A stretch of 6,102 nt of DNA. Origin: JBBSUX01 sp038234045 (GTDB lineage Bacteria; Pseudomonadota; Gammaproteobacteria; Burkholderiales; Burkholderiaceae_C). The stretch lies in contig JBBSUX010000214.1 in assembly GCA_038234045.1 (NCBI GenBank), positions 1-6,102 on the forward strand, given 5' to 3'. The notes under the pieces were generated by a model. The model worked only from the letters and a program-made list of their open reading frames with translations. It was not told where the DNA came from and did no database searches. Below, one piece after another: positions 1-5,483 of this stretch. A program made the translations under genes and the position numbers. Each line of letters starts with the position of its first letter. The first letter of the stretch is position 1.

Positions 1-175
1 CGTCGAGGCGCGCCGCGACAGCGCGGATGGCATCGGCTTCAATCGCCAGCGTTTCGCGCGCGCGCTGCAGAACCTTTTCGCAAGAACGATCGGGGTTTGT
101 GCCCACCTTGATGGCGGCTGTCGCTTCGCCAGCGGCCGTTGCGGAATCCGCGGCAAGCCGCATGGAAGCATTCAT
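1..175 (-). CDS. kdsD: KpsF/GutQ/KdsD-family arabinose-5-phosphate isomerase, N-terminal part (gene runs off the left edge)
   Basis: The minus strand is open from an ATG at 173-175 to the window edge and gives 58 residues starting MNASMRLAADS. The segment CEKVLQRARETLAIEADAI (about residues 32-50) resembles the N-terminal helix that precedes the SIS domain in KpsF/GutQ/KdsD proteins, where a pattern like 'vLaiEreal' is typical. Family members interconvert ribulose-5-phosphate and arabinose-5-phosphate in the cytoplasm, the first step toward Kdo for lipopolysaccharide. The SIS and CBS domains lie outside the window, so no catalytic residue can be seen. The roughly 30-residue leader before the helix is alanine-rich, and Met5 (161-163) is an alternative start; neither start has a strong Shine-Dalgarno sequence. 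The gene is divergent from the antiporter at 245. That arrangement is, from memory, common in Comamonadaceae, where Kdo and LPS-transport genes follow. Only the N-terminus supports the call, so confidence is moderate. Confidence 0.65.
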   Translation of the reverse strand, partial: MNASMRLAADSATAAGEATAAIKVGTNPDRSCEKVLQRARETLAIEADAIRAVAARLD

Positions 176-244
176 CGGGCGATTTTATCGGCGCACCCCA
201 GTGTGTGCTCCGCAATGCGGCATCGCACTTGCTAGGATCAACAG
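176..244. promoter_or_regulatory. Divergent intergenic spacer with a CCGCA-A-TGCGG dyad
   Basis: This 69-bp spacer separates the start codons of the isomerase (minus) and the antiporter (plus), so it should hold both promoters or leader regions. It contains a perfect 11-bp inverted repeat, CCGCAATGCGG, at 210-220. It also has an AT-richer GATAAAAT tract, read on the minus strand, just upstream of the isomerase start. No convincing -35/-10 pair with 16-18 bp spacing was found on either strand. The dyad could be an operator or chance in GC-rich DNA. Confidence 0.3.
234..237 (+). promoter_or_regulatory. Ribosome binding site (AGGA) that decides the GTG start of the antiporter
   Basis: AGGA lies 7 nt upstream of the GTG at 245-247, a good Shine-Dalgarno spacing. 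It supports the GTG as the true start: translation from there gives a short N-terminus leading straight into the first membrane helix, as expected for this family. Confidence 0.6.
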
Positions 245-2230
245 GTGTCGCCTCTTGCCCTGACCCTTCTGTACTTGCTGGCTGCCGTGCTGGGCGTGGT
301 GGCATGCCGCAGCCTGCGCCTGCCGCCGATGCTGGGCTACTTGGCGGCTGGCGTGCTGATCGGCCCGCATGCGCTCGGGTTGGCCAGCGATTCCGAAGGT
401 GTGCGCCACCTCGGTGAATTCGGCGTGGTGTTCCTGATGTTTTTGATCGGGCTGGAATTCAGCCTGCCCAAATTGCGCACCATGCGCAGACATGTATTCG
501 GCCTTGGACTGCTGCAGGTGGTGCTGACAATGCTGCTGGCCGCCGCTGGCAGTCTGCTGATCGCGCGGCTGCTGCCGGCTTGGTGGGCCACCAGCTGGCA
601 GGCAGCTCTTGCGCTTTCGGGCGCGCTGGCCATGAGCAGCACAGCCATCGTGGTGAAGATGATGGCCGAGCGGCTGGAGCTCGAGAGCGAGCACGGCAAG
701 CGCGTCATGGGCGTGCTGTTGTTTCAGGATCTGGCGGTGGTTCCGCTGCTGGTGCTGATCCCGGCGCTCACATCCTCGCCCAACCAGCTGCTGTCGGATG
801 TCGGCATGGCGGTACTGAAGGCCGGCGCCATCGTGACGGTACTGCTGGTGATAGGCCAGCGGGTGATGCGCTGGTGGCTCACCCTGGTGGCGCGGCGCCG
901 GAGCCCCGAGCTCTTCATGCTCAACCTGTTGCTGATCACGCTCGGGCTCGCGTGGCTCACCGAGCTGGCCGGACTGAGCCTGGCGCTGGGCGCCTTCATC
1001 GCCGGAATGCTGGTGTCGGAGACACAGTACAAGCACCAGGTGGAGAGCGACGTCCGGCCGTTTCACGATGTGCTGCTGGGGCTCTTTTTCATCACCATCG
1101 GCATGATGCTCGACTGGCACGTGCTGGTGGACCGCTGGGGCCTCATCCTGCTTCTGTTGCTGGTGCCAACAGCGCTGAAGCTCGGTCTCGTTGCTGTACT
1201 GGCACGCACCTTGGGCGCCAGCGCGGGTGTCGCGATGCGCACTGGTCTGTATCTGGCACAAGCCGGCGAATTCGGCTTCGTACTGTTGTCGCTGGCGCAG
1301 CAGAACAAGCTGGTCGACCCGTCACTGCTCAACCCGGTGCTGGCGGCAATGGTGCTGTCGATGGTGGCTGCGCCCATCATCATCCTGCAGGCTGATCACA
1401 TCGTGATGAAGCTGGTCGCCAGCGAATGGATGAACCAGTCGCTGCAGATGACCGGCATCGCGCGCAAATCCATCAATGCCGACCGGCACGTGATCATCTG
1501 CGGCTATGGCCGCTGCGGACAAAATCTGGCGCGACTGCTGGATCAGGAAGGCATTCCCTCAATCGCACTCGATCTTGATCCCGACCGGGTTCGCCAGGCG
1601 GGCGCTGCCGGCGATTCGGTGGTGTTCGGCGATGCGGCGCGGCTGCCGGCCCTGGTGGCCGCCGGGCTGGCCCGGGCCAGCGCGGTAGTTGTCACTTACC
1701 TGGAAGTCAACAGCGCGCTCAAGGTGCTGGCACATGCCCGCGAACATGCACCGCAGGTACCCGTCATCGTGCGCACCCATGATGACCACGATCTGGAGGT
1801 GCTGCAGGCTGCGGGAGCCACCGAAGTCGTGCCCGAGGCGATCGAAGGCTCGCTCATGTTGGCGAGCCACGCGCTGGCACTCGTTGGTGTGCCGATGCGT
1901 CGCGTGATCCGGGTGGTTCAGGAGCAACGCGACGCGCGCTACGACCTGCTGCGTGGCTACTTTCACGGCGCCGATGACGACGGCGTGCACGAGCGCGATA
2001 CCGCCCGGCTTGCGCCCATTACGCTGCCAGAGGGCGTCGCAGCCATCGATCGCACCATCGCATCACTGGCTTTGCATTCGGTGAACGTGCGCATCGTGAG
2101 CGTACGCCGCGCCAATGGGCACGTCGCCCCCGCGCATGACGATACCGTGGTGCGCGCCGGAGACACGCTGGTCCTGTCGGGGTTGTCACCAGCGCTGGCT
2201 GTGGCCGAAGAGATTCTGCTGCGGCGCTGA
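245..2230 (+). CDS. Monovalent cation:proton antiporter, CPA2 family (KefB-like), with RCK/TrkA-N and TrkA-C domains
   Basis: This is a complete 661-residue inner-membrane antiporter, expected to exchange K+ (or Na+) for H+ in pH or potassium homeostasis and possibly stress-triggered K+ efflux. Residues 1 to about 385 form a very hydrophobic exchanger domain. Family patterns seen are LGYLAAGVLIGP (30-41), FLIGLEF (66-72), FQD (160-162), LGAFIAGMLVSE (248-259), FFITIGM (281-287) and AQAGEFGFVL (338-347). A cytoplasmic RCK domain starts at His415 with the Rossmann motif GYGRCG (420-425) and an acidic end to strand 2 (IALDLDPD), typical of NAD(H) binding. The last 85 or so residues look like a TrkA-C ligand domain ending in RAGDTLVLSG. 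E. coli KefB and KefC (about 600-620 residues) lack this TrkA-C part, so the protein is KefB-like rather than a strict orthologue. No KefF/KefG-type ancillary oxidoreductase gene is adjacent. The GTG start is supported by AGGA at 234-237; the stop is TGA. The family call is very secure; ion and ligand specificity are not readable. Confidence 0.93.
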   Translation: MSPLALTLLYLLAAVLGVVACRSLRLPPMLGYLAAGVLIGPHALGLASDSEGVRHLGEFGVVFLMFLIGLEFSLPKLRTMRRHVFGLGLLQVVLTMLLAAAGSLLIARLLPAWWATSWQAALALSGALAMSSTAIVVKMMAERLELESEHGKRVMGVLLFQDLAVVPLLVLIPALTSSPNQLLSDVGMAVLKAGAIVTVLLVIGQRVMRWWLTLVARRRSPELFMLNLLLITLGLAWLTELAGLSLALGAFIAGMLVSETQYKHQVESDVRPFHDVLLGLFFITIGMMLDWHVLVDRWGLILLLLLVPTALKLGLVAVLARTLGASAGVAMRTGLYLAQAGEFGFVLLSLAQQNKLVDPSLLNPVLAAMVLSMVAAPIIILQADHIVMKLVASEWMNQSLQMTGIARKSINADRHVIICGYGRCGQNLARLLDQEGIPSIALDLDPDRVRQAGAAGDSVVFGDAARLPALVAAGLARASAVVVTYLEVNSALKVLAHAREHAPQVPVIVRTHDDHDLEVLQAAGATEVVPEAIEGSLMLASHALALVGVPMRRVIRVVQEQRDARYDLLRGYFHGADDDGVHERDTARLAPITLPEGVAAIDRTIASLALHSVNVRIVSVRRANGHVAPAHDDTVVRAGDTLVLSGLSPALAVAEEILLRR

Positions 2231-2232
2231 GG

Positions 2233-2266
2233 CCCGAGCGGCTCAGGGAAAATCGCAAGCGTTGCG
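2233..2266 (+). terminator. Two small hairpins just after the antiporter stop; possible weak transcription end
   Basis: Immediately after the TGA, CCCGAG (2233-2238) can pair with CTC-A-GGG (2242-2248), a 6-bp stem with one bulged A and a 3-nt loop. CGCAA (2254-2258) then pairs perfectly with TTGCG (2262-2266) around a GCG loop. Neither is followed by a T-tract on the plus strand, so a classical intrinsic terminator is not shown. The position between convergent genes makes a role in 3'-end formation plausible but unproven. Confidence 0.25.
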
Positions 2267-2290
2267 GGCACGATACGTCCATCCAGCAGA

Positions 2291-2333
2291 TGCTATTACA
2301 AATATAGCTACTAGCGCTTTCACATAAAGCGTT
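2291..2333. repeat. Intergenic palindromic element resembling a dispersed Comamonadaceae repeat
   Basis: This AT-richer segment in the convergent spacer holds two consecutive inverted repeats. GCTAT (2292-2296) pairs with ATAGC (2304-2308). AGCGCTTT (2313-2320) pairs with AAAGCGTT (2326-2333), eight base pairs including one G-T, around the loop CACAT. The core TATAGCTACTAGCGCTT resembles, from memory, the abundant TATAGCTGCTAGCGCTT element of intergenic regions in Comamonadaceae genomes. Only one copy is in the window, so its repeat status cannot be shown here. It lies between two convergent stop codons and a T-rich run (2341-2350) follows on the plus strand, so it could also help end the antiporter transcript. 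Confidence 0.5.
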
Positions 2334-2351
2334 CGGATCACTTTTCTTTCA

Positions 2352-4796
2352 CTATTTCGACCCAGGGTCCTGGCTAAGAATCACTTCCTGCAGCTGGCCG
2401 ATTGGCATGGGTCGGCCGTGAAAGTAGCCCTGGAAATGCGTGCAACCATTGGCCTGCAGGTACTTATGCTGCGCAGCGGTCTCCACGCCTTCGGCGACAA
2501 CGGTCAGACCAAAGCTTGCTGACAGACTGATGAGCGTGCAGGCGATCGCGGCATCGTGGGGATCGTCGTTCACGCCTTGCACAAACGATTGGTCAATCTT
2601 GAGTCGCTCCACCGGCAGGCGCTTGAGGTAACTTAGAGAAGAAAACCCGGTGCCGAAATCGTCCAGCGACCAGCCAACTCCTTCTGCCGCTAGCACACTC
2701 ATGACGGCGATGATCCCCTCAACATCCTCCATCAGCATGCTTTCGGTGACTTCGAGCTTGAGCAGGCGCGGATCGGCGTTGGCCTCACGCAGGGCCTCAA
2801 GCACGTGCTCGGCAAATCCCGGCTGCTGGAATTCGCGCATGCTCACATTTACCGAGATGCTCAGATGCTGCGTCCGGGCATCTTCCGCCCACGCTGCGAG
2901 CTGACTACAAGCGGTGCGCAGCACAGCATGGCCCAAGGCCACGATAAGCCCGCTTTGCTCGGCAATCGGAATGAATTCAGCGGGCGAGATCATGCCGCGC
3001 GTCGGGTGCGGCCAGCGAACCAGCGCCTCCACGCCCGATAGCCGACAGTCGACCCCCACGATGGGTTGGTAATACACGAGCAGCGAATCTTTGGCCACCG
3101 CCTGTCGCAATTCGGCTTCCAGGCGCTGGCTCGCGACCAGTGATTCCTGCATCGCCAGTGCAAAGAACCGGTGGGTATTGCGGCCCGCGGCCTTGGCCTG
3201 GTACATCGCGAGATCGGCGCGCTGCAAGAGCTCGTGCACGGTGCAGTTCTGATCGAAGAACGTCACGATGCCGACACTGACGGTGCACACCAGTTCCGCA
3301 TCGCCCACCGCAAAAGGTTGGGACAGCACCTCATTGATTGCGACGGCCATTGCTTCTGCCACAGCGCGGGCTGCAGCTGCTTCCGCCGGCAGTGCTTCCA
3401 TCAACACAACGAATTCGTCGCCACCAAGACGCGCCAACGTGTCATTCGGGCGAACGCTGTGACCCAGACGCTGGGCAACCAGCCTGAGCACTTCATCGCT
3501 GCGTTCGACCCCGAGGGAGTCACTGACCTTGCGGAAATGATCCAGATCCATCAACAGCAAAGCACCATAGCGCTCCAGTTGCTCGCTGTCCTTTTGCGCT
3601 TGCTTCAAACGTTCGATCAGCCGCCGCCTGTTGGGAAGACCGGTGAGGTCATCGACGAAAGCCAGCCATTCGATATGCGATTCGGTGCGCTTTTGCTCGC
3701 TGATGTCGCGCCCCATTCCGTGGTAGCCGGTGAAGGTTCCCTGGTCATCAAAAGCCGGCACGCCGCTGACCGAAATCCAGTAGGAGGCACCGTCTTCGCT
3801 GCGAAACTCCATTTCGAAGTCGCGGTAGGGCCGATGCGCCTCGATCGTGGCGCGATGCACCCGCCAGTCGGCTTCCGTCAGATTTTTGACCGGCAGATCC
3901 CATCGGTGGGTACCAAGCTGCATATTTCCCAGGCCCGCCGCATTTTTGAGCTCGATTTCGCCATCAACGTACACCAACCGGAATTCAGAATCCTGCTCCC
4001 AATACCAATCGGAGGACAGGTCAGCCAGACTGCGCCAGCGACGCTCACTCTGCCGCAAGCTCTCGGCATCGGCGGCCCGCTGCAGTTGATGGCGGCGCGC
4101 CACGATCAGCTGGCCGACGGTACCGATCAATGGGTTAAGCAATCCGATATCTGAGTGCGCATATCCCCCGGCCCTGTTGGCCAGGCCGACCACTGCCACC
4201 AAGGCTCCTGAGGCATGTACGGGCAAACCCATGAACGCCTTGAGGGGCGGGTGGCCTGCAGGCAGCCCTCCTGAGCGCGCATCGACAGACGGATTGTTCG
4301 TAATAACAGGGTCGCCGGTGCGCAGAACCGCACCAAACAGCGAGTTCTCGTTAGCAAAGGGTAGACCCTCAGTGCGGTTCTCATCGAAAAACTGGCGGCT
4401 TGAGGCATCCCAGCTGATGTCGGTAATCGCACGGGCACGCAGGATCGAACGCCCGCTCTTATCCTTCACCGCCTCGGCAACGAAACCGAAGGCGCTCTTC
4501 GTCAGGGCCAGGAAATCCTGGAGCAGGGCGTCGAATGCGTCGGCGGCACTCGGGCTTGAAAGAAATGTGGCATGCGCACGTGAGATGGCGTCGAGCAGAA
4601 GGCCTTGCCAGGCCAGAAGGGAAGCCGCGTCTTGCGAATGGTCGCCGATCTCCTCGGCTGTACGCTCCTGCGACTCGTGTTCACCGAGCGGCACACGCTC
4701 GGCCCCACCGGGTTCTGACGCGGTGTCGGCAGGAGCAAGCATCGAGGGTGCTGGGCCCGGGATGGCCTGCCCCGTGGAGGAAAGGCGGCGGGTCAC
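2352..4796 (-). CDS. GAF-PAS-GGDEF-EAL protein: c-di-GMP phosphodiesterase / putative diguanylate cyclase
   Basis: This 814-residue protein has no membrane segment or signal peptide, so it is probably cytoplasmic. A hydrophilic Pro/Glu-rich leader (1-60) precedes a GAF domain (about 65-235), a short helical linker, a PAS/PAC domain (about 250-370, ending GMGRDISEQK), a GGDEF domain (about 378-545) and an EAL domain (about 555-808). GGDEF is intact at 458-462, with metal-binding D417 in DLDHF and an inhibitory-site RxxD (R449, D452) five residues upstream. However, the usual guanine-contacting Asn is Ser425 (VSDSLG), while the partner Asp434 is kept. The EAL domain keeps the catalytic set: Q577, E590 (EAL 590-592), N650, E682, D712/D713 in DDFGTG, K733, E769 and Q789. 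Hydrolysis of c-di-GMP to pGpG is therefore well supported; cyclase activity is less certain, and the domain may instead act as a GTP sensor. GAF and PAS should sense an unknown signal. The GTG start at 4794-4796 is the most upstream start in frame, since a stop lies at 4833-4835 with no ATG, GTG or TTG between. Its AGAGGT abuts the GTG, so Met19 (4740-4742) remains possible. Confidence 0.93.
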   Translation of the reverse strand: MTRRLSSTGQAIPGPAPSMLAPADTASEPGGAERVPLGEHESQERTAEEIGDHSQDAASLLAWQGLLLDAISRAHATFLSSPSAADAFDALLQDFLALTKSAFGFVAEAVKDKSGRSILRARAITDISWDASSRQFFDENRTEGLPFANENSLFGAVLRTGDPVITNNPSVDARSGGLPAGHPPLKAFMGLPVHASGALVAVVGLANRAGGYAHSDIGLLNPLIGTVGQLIVARRHQLQRAADAESLRQSERRWRSLADLSSDWYWEQDSEFRLVYVDGEIELKNAAGLGNMQLGTHRWDLPVKNLTEADWRVHRATIEAHRPYRDFEMEFRSEDGASYWISVSGVPAFDDQGTFTGYHGMGRDISEQKRTESHIEWLAFVDDLTGLPNRRRLIERLKQAQKDSEQLERYGALLLMDLDHFRKVSDSLGVERSDEVLRLVAQRLGHSVRPNDTLARLGGDEFVVLMEALPAEAAAARAVAEAMAVAINEVLSQPFAVGDAELVCTVSVGIVTFFDQNCTVHELLQRADLAMYQAKAAGRNTHRFFALAMQESLVASQRLEAELRQAVAKDSLLVYYQPIVGVDCRLSGVEALVRWPHPTRGMISPAEFIPIAEQSGLIVALGHAVLRTACSQLAAWAEDARTQHLSISVNVSMREFQQPGFAEHVLEALREANADPRLLKLEVTESMLMEDVEGIIAVMSVLAAEGVGWSLDDFGTGFSSLSYLKRLPVERLKIDQSFVQGVNDDPHDAAIACTLISLSASFGLTVVAEGVETAAQHKYLQANGCTHFQGYFHGRPMPIGQLQEVILSQDPGSK

Positions 4797-4896
4797 ACCT
4801 CTATTATGGAAGCCTTCAGCGGGCTTGTGTGTTCATGCGAACCCTTGCGGACCGAGGGTTTCCGCACACGACGAAGGTGCCCGAAAGATAGTCAAG
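4797..4896 (-). other. 100-bp spacer between the cNMP-binding gene and the GGDEF-EAL gene
   Basis: This is the leader region upstream of the GGDEF-EAL gene. On the minus strand it ends in CATAATAGAGGT immediately before the GTG. It contains one imperfect hairpin, AACCCT (4840-4845) pairing with AGGGTT (4855-4860), without a T-run on the minus strand, so it is not a standard terminator. A TTGACT hexamer (4890-4895, minus) has no -10 hexamer 16-18 bp away. The spacer permits either readthrough from the upstream gene or a separate promoter; neither is demonstrated. Confidence 0.3.
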
Positions 4897-5451
4897 TCAG
4901 GTGGCTGCCACCCGCCGGCGGCGATTGACCAGCCGCCTCCCCAGCACACTGCCCGCAGCCATCGTGATGGCAAGCGCAAGCTCTGGCAAACGGTGGCCGA
5001 GTTCGGTGAAGCGCACGGGCGTCAGCGCCCAGAGCTGAGATGCACTGGCCGCCTGCACCGTTGCCTTGCGCGGCAGGCGCGAAAAGAAGGAGCCTTCGCC
5101 CACTACCGATCCTGGCCTGACGATCGCCAGGCGCACCCGGTCGGCGCTATCCACCACATGAATGCTGAGCGAGCCGGATTCCACAAAAAACAAAGTGCCG
5201 TCCTGCGCGCCTGCATTGAACAGCACCTCGCCAGCATTCAATGGATGGGACTGCAGATAGGGAGTGAGCGTCTCCCATTGCGATCCGGTCAGCAGCGGCG
5301 CGACCAGGCCATCCTCTGCGTCGGAGGTGGAGATGGCCTCGATCAGGGTCTGCAGCACCGGGCCGTCCAGCCGACGCGCCGTACCGGGCGCACAGGTTAC
5401 GGGCATGGTCGCTCGGCCAGCTTGCCGGGGGAAATCATTGAAGCTCGACAT
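4897..5451 (-). CDS. Stand-alone cyclic nucleotide-binding (CAP_ED) domain protein
   Basis: This 184-residue protein has a single cyclic-nucleotide-binding domain at about residues 46-150. It opens with strand-rich features (GEVLFNAGAQDGTLFFVESGSLSI, in part at 74-97) and continues to the phosphate-binding cassette GEGSFFSRLPRKATV (118-132). E119 and R128 fit the residues that contact the ribose 2'-OH and the cyclic phosphate, and the PRxAT form matches the PKA-type consensus. Binding of cAMP, cGMP or a related nucleotide is therefore plausible. The domain is followed only by a helix and a basic tail (RRLVNRRRR, 172-180). There is no helix-turn-helix, so this is not a normal Crp/Fnr transcription factor, and it must act through a partner. 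There is no signal peptide or membrane helix. The ATG at 5449-5451 lacks a clear Shine-Dalgarno sequence; Met16 (5404-5406) is an alternative. The gene starts 32 bp after the mnmE stop and precedes the GGDEF-EAL gene on the same strand. The domain call is strong; the biological role is unknown. Confidence 0.85.
   Translation of the reverse strand: MSSFNDFPRQAGRATMPVTCAPGTARRLDGPVLQTLIEAISTSDAEDGLVAPLLTGSQWETLTPYLQSHPLNAGEVLFNAGAQDGTLFFVESGSLSIHVVDSADRVRLAIVRPGSVVGEGSFFSRLPRKATVQAASASQLWALTPVRFTELGHRLPELALAITMAAGSVLGRRLVNRRRRVAAT
4900..4912 (-). other. GC hairpin overlapping the end of the cNMP-binding gene
   Basis: GGTGGC and GCCACC form a perfect 6-bp inverted repeat around one base, realistically a 5-bp stem with a 3-nt loop. 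It sits in the last codons directly before the TGA. On the minus strand it is followed by TGACTTGACTATCTTT, which is not a continuous T-tract, so termination is at best weak. It may simply reflect GC-rich coding sequence. Confidence 0.2.
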
Positions 5452-5483
5452 GAATGAGTGCTGCGATGCCAGCGAGGACCGGT

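Noticed and set aside
1..263. Small plus-strand frame (27-263) overlapping the isomerase start
   Set aside because: It covers the antisense of the isomerase N-terminus and runs into the antiporter start, with no ribosome binding site or recognisable motif.
185..1261. Long open frame on the minus strand opposite the antiporter gene (358 codons)
   Set aside because: It is antisense to a clear membrane protein gene. Its translation is rich in Gln and His in low-complexity runs, as expected from reading the complement of Leu/Val/Met codons, and shows no recognisable domain.
3171..4154. Open frame of 327 codons on the plus strand
   Set aside because: It lies wholly opposite the GGDEF-EAL gene, has no recognisable motif, and follows from high GC and strong third-position bias.
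4840..4860. Hairpin AACCCT/AGGGTT as a terminator after the cNMP-binding gene
   Set aside because: The stem is short with a 9-nt loop, and no T-run follows on the minus strand.
4867..4895. Minus-strand promoter starting with TTGACT at 4890-4895
   Set aside because: The -35-like hexamer is good, but the position 17 bp downstream reads GTCGTG and no shift of one base gives a TATAAT-like hexamer.
4177..5457. Open frame of 426 codons on the plus strand
   Set aside because: It spans the antisense of two well-supported genes and the spacer between them. Its composition is Arg/Ser/Pro/Ala-rich without domain features, so it is a shadow frame.
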